In this document: piece by piece, positions 16,596 through 25,800 of the stretch
Position numbering within the stretch: position 1 is the first letter of the stretch
How the letters are laid out: the number at the start of each line of letters is the position of its first letter
Origin: VRUE01 sp963697915
Lineage (GTDB): Bacteria; Actinomycetota; Thermoleophilia; Solirubrobacterales; 70-9
Reading direction: 5' to 3'
Assembly (NCBI GenBank): GCA_963697915.1
Contig: OY969103.1
Coordinates: 2,232,001 to 2,296,000 of the forward strand
DNA: 64,000 nucleotides
Notes under the pieces: generated by a model
Databases searched by the model: none
What the model was told of the DNA's origin: nothing
What the model saw: only the letters and a program-made list of their open reading frames with translations
Made by a program: the position numbers and the translations under genes

Positions 16596-17918
16596 GTGAC
16601 CGAAGCGAGCCTGGGATCCGGGCTTAACCAACTGTCCGCAAGCGAGGGGGCGGCGCTGATCGCCGCCCGCGAGATCACCTCCGAGGAGCTGGTCGCCGCC
16701 TGCCTGGAACGGATCGAGGAGACCGAGCCGACGGTCGAGGCCTGGGAGTTCTACGACCCCGAGCTGGCCCTGGAGAAGGCCCGCGCCCGTGACCGGGCGG
16801 ACCTGCGCGGGGTCCTGCACGGCGTCCCGGTCGGGCTCAAGGACGTCATCGACACGGCCGACATGCCAACCGCCTACGGCACCCCGATCTACGCGGGTCA
16901 CCAGCCGCGCGACCGGGCCAGCTGCGTCGCCCTGCTGGAAGCCGCCGGCGCGGTGATGCTGGGCAAGACGGTGACCACCGAGCTGGCGACCTGGCACCCG
17001 AACAAGACCCGCAACCCGCACAACCCCGAGCACACCCCTGGCGGCTCCTCGAGCGGCTCCGCCGCCGCGGTGGCGGCGCGCATGGTGCCGCTGGCGCTGG
17101 GCACGCAGACGGTCGGTTCGACGATCCGCCCCGCCTCCTTCTGCGGCGTGCTGGCGATGAAGGCGACGCTCGACGCGGTAGACCTCGAGGGCGTGCGGCG
17201 GACGAGCCTGCGCCTCGACACGCTCGGCCTCTTCGCCCGCACGCCCGCCGACCTGCGCCTGCAGCTGGTCGTGCTCGGCGGCCTCGAAGCGTCGAAGGGC
17301 GCGCCGGGCGGCCCGCTGCGGGTGGCGCTGGTGCGGACGCCGTGGTGGTCGCAGGCCGATCCCCACAGCCAGGCCGCGGTGGAGCGCGCCGCCGAGGTCC
17401 TGCGCGAGGCGGGCGCCGAGCTGGTCGAGCACGAGCTGCCGGCCGAGTTCGACGACCTCGACGCGGTCCACGACATCGTCGCCACCGTCGACATCGCCAA
17501 CTACTGCGCCCGCGAGTTCGACGAGCACGCCGACCTGCTCAGCGAGAAGATGAGGGAAGAGATCGAGCGTGGCCGCTCGATCCCGGCCCAGGCCTACGAG
17601 GAAGCGGTCGCCAAGGCGGAGGCCTGCGGCCGGCTCTTCGACGCCTCGTTCTCCGAGTTCGACGTCGTCCTCGCCCCGGCGGTCACCGGCGAGGCCCCGA
17701 AGGGCCTCGACTGGACCGGCGAGCCGGTCTTCCTGCGCCCCTGGTCGATGCTCGGCGTGCCGGCCGCCACCGTGCCGGCCTCGCTCGGCCCCAACGGCCT
17801 GCCGATCGGCGTTCAGCTGATCGGCCCCAAAGCCGGCGAGCGCGCCGTCATCGAGGCGGTCGACCAGCTCTACGACGGCCTCGGCGAGAACCCCGTCCCG
17901 ATGCCGCAGCTGCCTTAG
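16596..17918 (+). CDS. Amidase (amidase signature family)
   Basis: 440 residues. The Ser-cisSer-Lys triad is present: Lys82 in VGLKDVIDTADMPT, the Ser run of PGGSSSGSAAAV (151-155) and the nucleophile Ser175 in GTQTVGSTIRPASF. The family hydrolyses many acyclic amides, carbamates and ureides. It ends the LIV operon, 5 bp after livF behind AAAGGAG, and so probably acts on an imported or intermediate amide. The C-terminal half is shorter than GatA and lacks features of the glutaminyl-tRNA amidotransferase partners. Confidence 0.88.
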   Translation: MTEASLGSGLNQLSASEGAALIAAREITSEELVAACLERIEETEPTVEAWEFYDPELALEKARARDRADLRGVLHGVPVGLKDVIDTADMPTAYGTPIYAGHQPRDRASCVALLEAAGAVMLGKTVTTELATWHPNKTRNPHNPEHTPGGSSSGSAAAVAARMVPLALGTQTVGSTIRPASFCGVLAMKATLDAVDLEGVRRTSLRLDTLGLFARTPADLRLQLVVLGGLEASKGAPGGPLRVALVRTPWWSQADPHSQAAVERAAEVLREAGAELVEHELPAEFDDLDAVHDIVATVDIANYCAREFDEHADLLSEKMREEIERGRSIPAQAYEEAVAKAEACGRLFDASFSEFDVVLAPAVTGEAPKGLDWTGEPVFLRPWSMLGVPAATVPASLGPNGLPIGVQLIGPKAGERAVIEAVDQLYDGLGENPVPMPQLP

Positions 17919-17934
17919 GCGTCGGGCAGAGGTC

Positions 17935-18345
17935 TCAGGCGCCGGGAGACACCGCTTGCAGTCCGGCGAGGCGCGCTCCGGCAGCCTGGCGCTTGTCGTA
18001 CGTCACGAACGCCTCGATCGGCTCTAGGGCGACCGCGGAGGCGACGTGGATCGCGTCGAGGGTTCGCAGGCTCGGCCCGGCGAACGCCCCGGCCCAGAGG
18101 AGGAGGTCGTAGTCGACCCGGCGCAGGGCAAGCGCGTCCACCACTTCTCCGGCGCGCTTTAGGAGGAGAGTGGTGGAAAGTCGATCACGCGCCGCCGCGC
18201 GATGAATCGCCCGCGGGATCTCAGTCAGGACCAGCTCGCTGCTGACGAGGTCGGCGCTGTCGACGTATGCGCGCAGGGCGTCCGACTCGACCTCCTCGCG
18301 GACGAGCTTCACCAATGCCGAGGAGTCGCCGTATAGGACGGGCAC
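17935..18345 (-). CDS. vapC: PIN-domain RNase toxin (VapC family)
   Basis: 136 residues. The PIN acidic site is complete: Asp7 in YGDSSALVKL, Glu42 in LTEI, Asp97 in TLDAIHVASA, Asp117 in TYDKRQ. VapC proteins cut tRNA or rRNA using magnesium or manganese. GTG 18345 lies 3 bases after the antitoxin stop, the normal antitoxin-toxin order. It is convergent with the amidase. Confidence 0.88.
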   Translation of the reverse strand: MPVLYGDSSALVKLVREEVESDALRAYVDSADLVSSELVLTEIPRAIHRAAARDRLSTTLLLKRAGEVVDALALRRVDYDLLLWAGAFAGPSLRTLDAIHVASAVALEPIEAFVTYDKRQAAGARLAGLQAVSPGA

Positions 18346-18348
18346 GGG

Positions 18349-18621
18349 TCAGCGGTCGTCGCGGATTTCGGCGAGCGCCTTGCTCAGGGCGTGGGGGTCG
18401 CCCGTCATCCTCACCGGCTTCGGCAAGCCGGATCGTTTGGGGGGCGACACCTGTCCTTCGGCAATCATCCGATCGATGTCGGCACTGCCGCCCGGCACGG
18501 GGCCCAGCTGCGCGACCGGCCGGTTGCGGTCGGTCACGATGAGCCGCTCCCCGGCGCTCACCCGTCGCAGGTAGACGCTCAGGTTCTGCCGCAGCTCCGC
18601 GATGCCGACCTTCTCGTTCAT
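18349..18621 (-). CDS. vapB: Phd/YefM-type antitoxin
   Basis: 90 residues from ATG 18621 (MNEKVGIAELRQNLS); ATG 18627 adds two residues. The N-terminal half is the prevent-host-death DNA-binding fold (VGIAELRQNLSVYLRRV, ERLIVTDRNRPVAQLGPV); the C-terminal half, rich in Lys/Pro, should wrap and inhibit the PIN toxin. Both possible start codons lie inside a perfect palindrome, so repression and translation start are physically linked. Confidence 0.85.
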   Translation of the reverse strand: MNEKVGIAELRQNLSVYLRRVSAGERLIVTDRNRPVAQLGPVPGGSADIDRMIAEGQVSPPKRSGLPKPVRMTGDPHALSKALAEIRDDR

Positions 18622-18630
18622 GTACATGAA
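18617..18630. promoter_or_regulatory. Palindromic operator over the vapB start codon
   Basis: TTCATGTACATGAA is a perfect 14-bp palindrome and contains the two candidate ATGs of the antitoxin. Upstream on the minus strand, TACTTT may be the -10, giving an almost leaderless message. It is the natural binding site for the antitoxin-toxin complex. Confidence 0.6.
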
Positions 18631-18696
18631 AGTAGCAGATTCGGTGGCGGCCGCTTGAAGCACCTCCCTATAAGGCTCCGCGGAGCAGAATTCGCC

Positions 18697-18722
18697 CCCC
18701 CGCTGCTAAAACACGGCGGGGG
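18697..18722 (+). promoter_or_regulatory. Hairpin covering the ribosome site of the GST gene
   Basis: CCCCCGCTG (18697-18705) can pair with CGGCGGGGG (18714-18722), with one G-U pair and an 8-base loop. The right arm is the only ribosome-binding sequence of the next gene and touches its ATG at 18723. A palindrome GCTCCGCGGAGC lies just upstream (18674-18685). Confidence 0.4.
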
Positions 18723-19328
18723 ATGACGCTCCTGCTCTACGACAACGCGCTCTCCGGCAACTGCCACAAGGCGCGGCTGCTCCTCGGCATGCTGGGGATC
18801 GAGTACGAGCGCCGGGAGGTCTCGGTGGTCGAGCGCTCCGGGCGGGGCAAGGTGCTCGGTGGGCTCAGCCCCTCGCTGACGGTGCCGACGCTGGTGCTCG
18901 ATGATGGCCGGCCGCTGGCCGAGTCGAACGCGATCCTCTGGTACTTCGCCGACGGCACCCCCTTCCTGCCGGACGACCCCTACGAGCGCGCCCAGGTCCT
19001 GCAGTGGATGTTCTTCGAGCAGTACAAGCACGAGCCGGGGCTCGCGGTCGTCCGTTACCTGGTGTCGATCGCCGACGAGATCCCCCCCGGGGCGGAAATC
19101 GAGGTCCGGCGGGCGTCCGGTTACTCGGCGCTGAAGGCGATGGAGCACCACCTCGCCGAGCACGAGTACTTCGTCGGCGAGCGCTTCACGATCGCCGACC
19201 TGGCGCTCTACCCCTACACCCAGGCGGCGCCCGAGGGCGATTTCGACCTCGATCCCTTCCCGGCCGTGCGCTCCTGGCTGGAGCGGGTCGAGGCCGCGCC
19301 CGGGGTCGCCCCGATGGCCGCGCTCTAG
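18723..19328 (+). CDS. Glutathione S-transferase family protein
   Basis: 201 residues with the thioredoxin-like N-terminal domain (MTLLLYDNALSGNCHKARLLL; cis-Pro in SLTVPTLVLDDG; PLAESNAILWYFA) and the all-helical C-terminal domain with FTIADLALYPY. Actinobacteria mostly use mycothiol, not glutathione, so the real co-substrate is uncertain. Its start codon abuts a stable hairpin. It is convergent with the DUF2867 gene, overlapping by 4 bp. Confidence 0.8.
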   Translation: MTLLLYDNALSGNCHKARLLLGMLGIEYERREVSVVERSGRGKVLGGLSPSLTVPTLVLDDGRPLAESNAILWYFADGTPFLPDDPYERAQVLQWMFFEQYKHEPGLAVVRYLVSIADEIPPGAEIEVRRASGYSALKAMEHHLAEHEYFVGERFTIADLALYPYTQAAPEGDFDLDPFPAVRSWLERVEAAPGVAPMAAL

Positions 19329-19954
19329 ACCGCGGTCGCCCGCCGCGGGCGCTGCTCCCAGGTGCGCTCGATCTGCTTCATCAGCGCCGGGTAGACGATC
19401 CAGTAGCGGAACGGTTTGATCGCCGCCATGTAGGCCTTGCCGAAGGCGCCCCGCGGCATCACGTAGATCGCCCCGCGGCCCCCGTAGCTGCCGTCCTCGC
19501 GCTCGACCCAGCCGAGGTGGGCGACGCCGTGGACGGTCTTGTTCGAGAGCTCGGCGGCCGCCTCGCGGTCGGTGCGGTAAAGGGGGACGAAGGGCATCGA
19601 GCCGAAGTCGAAGTCGTCGGCGGTGCCGCGCAGGTCCTCGGGCAGGCGCCCGCGCAGCGAGGTCTCGGCGCTGCCGGGGATCGAGAGGTCGTCCGGGTCG
19701 TCGCCCTCCACCGGGGTCGAGATCTCGCCGAGGTCGAGCCAGCGGCCGAGCCGGTCGCGGAAGTTCCAGAGGAAGCGGGTCGGCAGGTTCTCCGCCTGGG
19801 AGGGGTCGAAGGAGCCCACCAGCGCGAGCAGGTCGTCGAAGTCCTCGGCGCCGCCGCTCGTCGGCAGCGCCCAGACGTCCTCGAGGGTGAACTCGGGAAC
19901 GAGCTCGTGGATGCGCCAGGGCTGGCTTTCGTGCTCGGCGTTCGGCAGCTTCAT
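19325..19954 (-). CDS. DUF2867 domain-containing protein
   Basis: 209 residues from ATG 19954 (preceded by GGAGGT at proper spacing); the longer frame to 20044 runs through the operators and is rejected. The C-terminal block NKTVHGVAHLGWVEREDG, then FGKAYMAAIKPFRYWIVYPALM, is the DUF2867 signature. Function is unknown; relatives are seen alone or fused to NAD-binding epimerases. It is divergent from a TetR gene and its promoter is flanked by both operator copies, so it is the likely target of that repressor. Confidence 0.78.
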   Translation of the reverse strand: MKLPNAEHESQPWRIHELVPEFTLEDVWALPTSGGAEDFDDLLALVGSFDPSQAENLPTRFLWNFRDRLGRWLDLGEISTPVEGDDPDDLSIPGSAETSLRGRLPEDLRGTADDFDFGSMPFVPLYRTDREAAAELSNKTVHGVAHLGWVEREDGSYGGRGAIYVMPRGAFGKAYMAAIKPFRYWIVYPALMKQIERTWEQRPRRATAV

Positions 19955-19967
19955 CGCGGACCTCCAT

Positions 19968-19985
19968 CCATACGGTGTCGTATGG
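19968..19985. promoter_or_regulatory. TetR operator copy 1
   Basis: CCATACGGTGTCGTATGG: arms CCATAC and GTATGG. The inner 14 bases ATACGGTGTCGTAT are identical to copy 2. It lies just downstream of the leftward -10 box, covering the start point of the DUF2867 gene. Confidence 0.7.
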
Positions 19986-20014
19986 ACATTAGGCAGGCGG
20001 CTTGCGCTTGTCAA
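19986..20014 (-). promoter_or_regulatory. Leftward promoter of the DUF2867 gene
   Basis: On the minus strand TTGACA (20014-20009), 17 bases, TAATGT (19991-19986): a good housekeeping-type promoter. Operator copy 1 follows at once and copy 2 overlaps the -35. Confidence 0.6.
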
Positions 20015-20030
20015 TACGGTGTCGTATAGA
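20002..20030 (+). promoter_or_regulatory. Rightward promoter of the TetR gene
   Basis: TTGCGC (20002-20007), 17 bases, TATAGA (20025-20030). The expected start point falls on or next to GTG 20037, so the message is probably leaderless. Operator copy 2 overlaps the -10. Confidence 0.5.
20014..20027. promoter_or_regulatory. TetR operator copy 2
   Basis: ATACGGTGTCGTAT, an exact repeat of the core of copy 1 (44 bp centre to centre), overlapping the -10 of the tetR promoter and the -35 of the leftward promoter. Confidence 0.7.
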
Positions 20031-20036
20031 TAGGCC

Positions 20037-20600
20037 GTGGCCAAGGTTCAGACTCCCCGCGGCGCCTGGGTCGAGGCTGCGCTGCGCGCGCTCGCGACCG
20101 GGGGGCCGGAGGGCGTCCGGGTCGAGGCGCTGGCGGCCCAGCTGGGGGTCACCAAGGGCGGCTTCTACTGGCACTTCAAGGACCGCGCGGCGCTGCTCAC
20201 CGAGACGCTCGACAGCTGGGAGCAGAGCGTGGTCGGCGACATCATCGCCCAGGTCGAGAGCGAGCCCGGCGACTCGCGCGCCAAGCTGCAGCGCCTCTTC
20301 GAGCTGGCCTCCACCTGCCCGCCCGAGCTGCTGCCGGCGGAGCTGGCGCTGCGCGAGTGGTCGCGGCGCGACGAGGAGGTGGCGGCCCGCGTGCGCCGGG
20401 TGGACAATCAGCGCATGGAGTACATGCGCTCGCTGTTCGGCCCGATCTGCGTCGACGAGGACGACGTCGAGGCCCGCTGCACCCTCGCCTTCTCGCTCTT
20501 CATCGGCAGCAACTTCATCCTCGCCGACCACCCGGGCCGCGGCCGCGGCGAGGTCCTGCAGCTGGCGATCGACCGCCTGCTCGCGGAGTCGTGGGGCTGA
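20037..20600 (+). CDS. TetR/AcrR family transcriptional regulator
   Basis: 187 residues with the N-terminal helix-turn-helix (VEALAAQLGVTKGGFYWHFKDRAALL, about residues 26-51, read in two blocks) and an all-helical ligand-binding C-terminus. GTG 20037 has no ribosome site and sits at the predicted transcription start. It is followed 1 bp later by a DCC-family gene and then an MFS exporter, so it may repress both directions in response to a small hydrophobic compound (inference). Confidence 0.88.
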   Translation: MAKVQTPRGAWVEAALRALATGGPEGVRVEALAAQLGVTKGGFYWHFKDRAALLTETLDSWEQSVVGDIIAQVESEPGDSRAKLQRLFELASTCPPELLPAELALREWSRRDEEVAARVRRVDNQRMEYMRSLFGPICVDEDDVEARCTLAFSLFIGSNFILADHPGRGRGEVLQLAIDRLLAESWG

Positions 20601-20601
20601 G

Positions 20602-21003
20602 GTGGCCGCGGACAGGCAAGACCGCCCGGTGCTGGTCTTCGACGGCGACTGCGCCTTCTGCACGAGCAGCGCCCGCGTGCTCGAGCGGATCGGCCCGACG
20701 GCCGGGATCGTCGCCTGGCAGGAAGCGGACCTGGAGGCGCTGGGAATCACCGCCGAGCAGGCGACTGAAGCGGTGCAGTGGGTCGGCACCGACGGCGCGG
20801 TTCTCTCCGGCCACAAGGCGATTGCCGCGACCCTGGTCACGGCCGGGCGAGGCTGGCGGTTGCTCGGTCGCGCGATAGCCCTGCCCGGGATCTCACAGCT
20901 GGCGGCGGTCGTCTACCGCCTCGTCGCCGACAACCGCCACCGCCTCCCCGGCGGCACCCCCGCCTGCGCAGCTGGCGGCACTCAACGCGGATCGCCCCCG
21001 TAG
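20602..21003 (+). CDS. Thiol-disulfide oxidoreductase DCC family protein
   Basis: 133 residues from GTG 20602, directly after the tetR stop. The motif LVFDGDCAFCTSSARVLER carries the DxCxxC (DCC) active site of this thioredoxin-like family, and the family's second block GHKAIAATLV and GRAIALPGISQLAAVVYRLVADNR are present. Function is not well known; a redox or thiol-transfer role is assumed. Confidence 0.75.
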   Translation: MAADRQDRPVLVFDGDCAFCTSSARVLERIGPTAGIVAWQEADLEALGITAEQATEAVQWVGTDGAVLSGHKAIAATLVTAGRGWRLLGRAIALPGISQLAAVVYRLVADNRHRLPGGTPACAAGGTQRGSPP

Positions 21004-21087
21004 GCCCGTCCGGCGGCAGGGTCGCCCACGCGGTCGGCGGCGCCCTCCAGGGCATCCTGAGCTGGTTGCCGCCAAAATACTGAGCGC

Positions 21088-22689
21088 ATGACTGAGGACG
21101 CAGGCGCGGCTGCAGGGGGGGAGCAGGGGGGAGACCCGCGGCTCGCCCTGCTCTTGGCGATGGCGATGTTCGTCTTCGTCATCGACACCTCGCTGATGAA
21201 CGTCTCGATCTCGGCGGTCGTCAGCGACCTCGACACGACCGTCAGCGGCGTGCAGTCGGCGGTCGCGATCGAGGCCCTGGTCTCCGCCGCCTTCATCCTG
21301 ATCGGCAGCAAGATCGGCGACTTCTTCGGCCGCAAACGGGCCTACGTCGGCGGGCTGCTGCTCTACATCTCGGGCGCGCTGGCGATGGTCTTCGCCCAGG
21401 GCCTGGCGCCGATCATCATCTTCTGGGCGGTGGTCGGCGGCCTCGGCGCCTCGCTCTACCTGCCGGCGATGCAGTCGCTGATCCACGGCAACTTCGAGGG
21501 AACCATGAAGGCGAAGGCCTACGCCCTGGTCGGCGCCTCGGCCGCGATCGCCGCCGCGATCGGTCCGCTGCTCGGCGGCTTCCTGACGACCTACCTGTCG
21601 TGGCGTGTGGGCTTCATGCTCGAGGCCGTCGTCATCGTCCTCGTCCTGCTCGGCAGCCGGACGCTGCTGCGCGACGTGCCGTACACGGGCGAGCGGGGCT
21701 TCGACGCCGTCGGCTCGGCGCTCTCGGTGATCGGCATGGGCGGCCTCGTGCTCGGCATCCTGGTCTGGCAGGAGGGGGGAGAGGCGGTGGGCGCGCTGCT
21801 GGCCTTCGGGCTGGCCGCGATGGCCGCCCTGGTCCACTGGCTGCTGCGCCGCAAGCGCGAGGGCAAGCCGGTCCTGCTCGACCCGCACCTGTTCAGGGAG
21901 GGGCTCTTCAGCTTCGGGATCTCGCAGGGGATCCTTCAGCAGATCGCCCTCGGCGGGATGCTGATCGCGCTGCCGATCTACCTACAGATGGTGCTCGAGT
22001 ACAACGCGATGGAGGCGGGCCTCACCCTGGCGCCGCTCTCGCTGACGATGTTCGCGGTGGCGCTGGTGGTCGGGAAAAGGGCGGGGAAGCGGCGGCCCAG
22101 CTTCCTCATCCTGACCGGGTTCGGACTCCTGCTGGCGGCGCTGGCGCTGCTGATCCCGCTGATCCCGAGCGCGGACAGCAGCTGGCCCCTGGTCCCGCCG
22201 CTGATACTCGCCGGGGCTGGGCTGGGCATGTTGGTCTCCCAGCTCAACAACTACACCCTGGCCCCGATCGACGAGGACCGGGTGGGGGAGGCGGCCGGCG
22301 TCAACTCGGCGACCGGGTCCTTCGGCCTCTCGCTGGGGCTGGCCTTCGGCGGCGCGGTCATGCTGGCGGCGCTCTCGATCGCCTTCACCCAGAAGTCGGA
22401 CGCGAGCGACGTGTTCACCCCGGCCGAGCAGCAGCGCGTCGCCAACGCGCTCGAGGACGACGCGCAGGTGATGAGCAACGCCCAGCTGGAAGAACTGATC
22501 GTCGACCAGCCCGCGGACGTGCGCGAGGAGATCGTCCGCATCAACACCGACGCGCGGCCGCTCGCACTCCAGATCTCACTGCTGATCCCCATGCTCGCCG
22601 CCCTGATCGGCTTTGTCAGCGGCTTCCGCATGCTCCGCCTGCCCGACCCGGCGCCCTCCGCGGTGGCCGAGGCCGCGGCGTTGGGCTGA
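21088..22689 (+). CDS. MFS drug exporter (DHA2/EmrB-QacA type)
   Basis: 533 residues with about 14 membrane segments, longer than the 12-segment DHA1 group. MFS motifs: VIDTSLMNVSISAV in helix 1, IGSKIGDFFGRKRAYVGG (motif A) between helices 2 and 3, and LVGASAAIAAAIGPLLGGFL (motif C of antiporters). A periplasm- or cytosol-facing segment of about 75 residues before the last helix (QKSDASDVF to TDARPLALQ) is unusually long. Downstream of tetR, it is probably a proton-driven exporter. Confidence 0.85.
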   Translation: MTEDAGAAAGGEQGGDPRLALLLAMAMFVFVIDTSLMNVSISAVVSDLDTTVSGVQSAVAIEALVSAAFILIGSKIGDFFGRKRAYVGGLLLYISGALAMVFAQGLAPIIIFWAVVGGLGASLYLPAMQSLIHGNFEGTMKAKAYALVGASAAIAAAIGPLLGGFLTTYLSWRVGFMLEAVVIVLVLLGSRTLLRDVPYTGERGFDAVGSALSVIGMGGLVLGILVWQEGGEAVGALLAFGLAAMAALVHWLLRRKREGKPVLLDPHLFREGLFSFGISQGILQQIALGGMLIALPIYLQMVLEYNAMEAGLTLAPLSLTMFAVALVVGKRAGKRRPSFLILTGFGLLLAALALLIPLIPSADSSWPLVPPLILAGAGLGMLVSQLNNYTLAPIDEDRVGEAAGVNSATGSFGLSLGLAFGGAVMLAALSIAFTQKSDASDVFTPAEQQRVANALEDDAQVMSNAQLEELIVDQPADVREEIVRINTDARPLALQISLLIPMLAALIGFVSGFRMLRLPDPAPSAVAEAAALG

Positions 22690-22703
22690 CGAGCGGACTG
22701 GAC

Positions 22704-22815
22704 TCAGCGCGGGTCGCCGCCGTAGGCGATCGAGCGATGGCGAATGGCGGCGACGCGGACCGTCGGTCAGCTGGTAAAGGACGCGGTAGCGGTCTCCTCC
22801 AGCGCCTCGTACTCG
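22704..22815 (-). pseudogene. RelE/ParE-like toxin remnant
   Basis: Minus-strand translation gives pieces in different frames: IDEYEALEE, then RYRVLYQLTDG, then VRVAAIRHRSIAYGGDPR followed by a stop at 22704. The last two match the C-terminal strands of RelE/ParE-type toxins (YRVLY...V.V..IRHR). At least two frame changes and no start indicate a decayed gene. No antitoxin remnant is obvious. Confidence 0.4.
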
Positions 22816-22856
22816 TCGATCGCATCAGCGCAGCTGACTCGCCAGAAGCGGGTGTT

Positions 22857-25800
22857 TCAGCGTTCGACCTTCCACCGAAAGGTCGCCGGCGTCGGGTCGG
22901 TGTTGCCGGCGGCATCGGTGGCGTAGACCCTGAAGACGTGCCGGCCCGGGGCGACTCTGTACTCCACCCCCGAGGTGCAGGGCTTGAGCGGGCGCCGTCC
23001 GAGCTTGCAGACAAACGTCGAGCCGGCCTCGCTCGAAATGAACGCGAAACGCACCCGCTTGCGCTTCGTCGTCCTGGCGGGGCCGGCGCCGATACGCGTC
23101 TCCGGCGCCGTGGTGTCGGCGATCGGGGGGACGGGGGTCGGCGCATCGGGCGTCTTCGGTGGCGTGTCGGGGTTTTTCGGCGATTCGCCGGGATCGTCCG
23201 GCGGTTCGTCCGGTTCCTGGGGGGGCTTGGGTTTTTGGGGCACGACGTCGTAGGTGATCGACGTGCTGTCCGTCAACCCGGTTTTGGAGACGGCGGTCAC
23301 CGTGTAGGTGTGACTTCCCAGGGTTGAGGTGTCCAGCTTGCCTTTGCCGCCGCTCACGGTCTCCTTGCCGTGTGAGTCGTCGCAGGAGTCGAGGCCGGTG
23401 CCACCCGCGCCCTCGCTGCATTTGAAGGTCGTCGACACCGACTGCCCGAGTTCGTAGGTGCCACCCGCAAGCGGCGAGGAGATCAGCGCCGACGGATTGG
23501 CCGGAACCCTGAGGACGACCTCGGCGGTCGCGTAGTGGCCCGACGAGTGGTCCAGCCGGTAGGTGAAGGAATCGACGCCGGTGTAGCCGGGGTCGGGCTC
23601 ATAGGTGAACGATCCGTCGTCCTCGAGCGTCAAGGTGCCGTGGGTGGACGGGCTGACCAGACTGAGGGAGAGCGAAACGCCGTCTGGGCCGGAGGCGCCA
23701 ACAAGCACGCCCTCGTCAACGGGCACGACGAGCTCCTGCTCCGGCATCGTCATGTAGCTGTGCTCGCCGACGACGACCGGGTTGGGGTAGGCGATCGCCA
23801 CGCGCCCGTACCCCCGCCGCGCGCCGCCTGCGGCTCCCCACGAGAGGCTTTCGTCGGCGTAGCTCTCACCGCCGCCCCCGCCGCCCGCGCCGGCGCTGTT
23901 GCCGCAGGTGTCGCTGGCGCCGCCACCGCCCTGGCCACCGCCGACGTAGCCACCGCCGCCCCCGCCGCCGGCGTTCGGCGCACCGCCGCCGCCGCTGAGA
24001 GGGCCTCCGGCTGCCCCCGGCGCGCCGGGGGTGGCGCCGCCCGCGCAGCCGCTGGCCCCGGTCACCGTGCCGCCTTTGCCGCCGCCACCGCCGCCGTGGA
24101 TGCCGCCGGCTTCGCCGTTGCCGCCCCGCACACCGCCGGTGCCGCCGCCAAGCGTCGCCCCGTGGGCGGACAGCGCGCCGCCTGGGGAGCCGCTGGTGCC
24201 GATTTCACCGCCGCGGCCGCCCCTGCCTCCGGCCGGGTCCGCGCCGGTCGCGTTGGAGCCGGCAAGGCCCGCGCCGCCGCCGCCGGCGGCGATCAGCATC
24301 AGGGTCGAGTCGATCTCCACCGAGCTGGCGCCACCGCCGCCACCGCCGCGCGTCCCGTCGCCGCCACCGCCGAAGCCGCCCGCGCCGCCCTCGGCAAAGG
24401 ACTCGCCCTTGCCGCCGACTATGAGCGTCACCTCCTCGCCGGTCGTGAGCGGTTCGATCGTCGCGGTGGCCCGCGCTCCCCCGTCGATCAGGCCGGCGCT
24501 GGAGTCGCCGCCCTGGGCGCCGTCGGCGGTGAACCTGGCTTTGCTGACGCCCAGCGGCACGGTCCAGGTCGCCGGCGCGCCCGTGTACCCGAAGGCGACG
24601 GTGCACTCTCCGGCTTCGCAGTCGGGGCCCTCGACCGCGGCGAGCGTCGCCGTCGCCGGCTCGGACCCGGCGCTCCGATTACGGGTTTCGTCTTCCGCGT
24701 AGACGACGTAGGTGTGCTCACCCGGGATCGCGAGCGAGTCGGTGAGGCTGGTCTCCGTCGAGGCGTCGATCTGCTCGCCGTCGCGGAACACGACGTAGCG
24801 CTCGACGCCGATGTTGTCGCTGCTCGCGTTCCACTGCAACCGCACCCCGGCGGTCCCCGCGGTTGCCGTCAGCCCGGTCGGTGCGGTGGGTGGCTCTTCG
24901 TCGAGCTCGATCGAGACCGTCGCGCTGCCGCCGCCCGCGGCCACGGTCGTGATCGACACCCCGCCGGCGTCGAAGGTCTGACCGACTTTGAGCGGCGCGT
25001 CCGCGAAGTTAGTGGTCGCGGGGTTCATGTCGAGCAGCACGGTCCGCGGCGCGAAGGTCTGCGTGGCCCGGATCGAGACGCCGGTCGTCGAGGCGTCGGT
25101 GACGTTCTCGAAGACACCGCCGGTCTGCCTCACCTCGAGGTAGTACCAGGAGTCCAATGCGCCGGGGAAGCCGGTCGCCGGGACGCGCAGGGCCGTGGTC
25201 TCGGAGGTGGGATTGAGCGCGGCCCGCAGTGAGTAGGTGCCGGAGGCCTCGACCGTCTCGACGTTCTCCGAGGCGAGGATGCCGAGCTGTTCGAGGTTCC
25301 AGCCGTTGCTGTGCCGGGGAGCGATGTTGCCCATCACGTCGAAGGGGTCGCCGTACTCGGTGGTGGCGCAGGTGTCGCTGACCGGGACCCTGACTCCGCC
25401 CTCGGCGCAGGTCCAGCTTCCCGCGTGCTGGAGGCCGAGGTTGTGACCGAGCTCGTGGGCGATCGGGTGGACACCCTGGTTGCCGTTGATCATCGACCAC
25501 GAGCCGCCGACGACGGCGATGCCGAGCCAGCCGCAACCGACTCGCGAGGGAACGACGTACATGACGTGGTCGTAGCCACTGAGATCGATTCCCGCGTCGG
25601 CCGCCGCCTCGTCGGCCGCGTCGCTCCACTGCTCGAAGGGGCACCCGGCCGTCGGGGCGTCGATGCTGAGCCAGCCGAACACGTCGCCGTTCGCGCTGAG
25701 CTTCCCGGCCAGGGAGATCTCGCCGTGGGACTCCTCTTCGTAGAAGGCGTTGGCGGAGTCGGTTGCGGTGAAGACCTTGGAGCGGGTCACTGCCGGAGAC

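Noticed and set aside
23870..24530. Repetitive GCC/CCG-rich stretch that looks like a tandem repeat or CRISPR
   Set aside because: It is the coding strand complement of the glycine-rich domain; there are no constant repeats with regular spacers.
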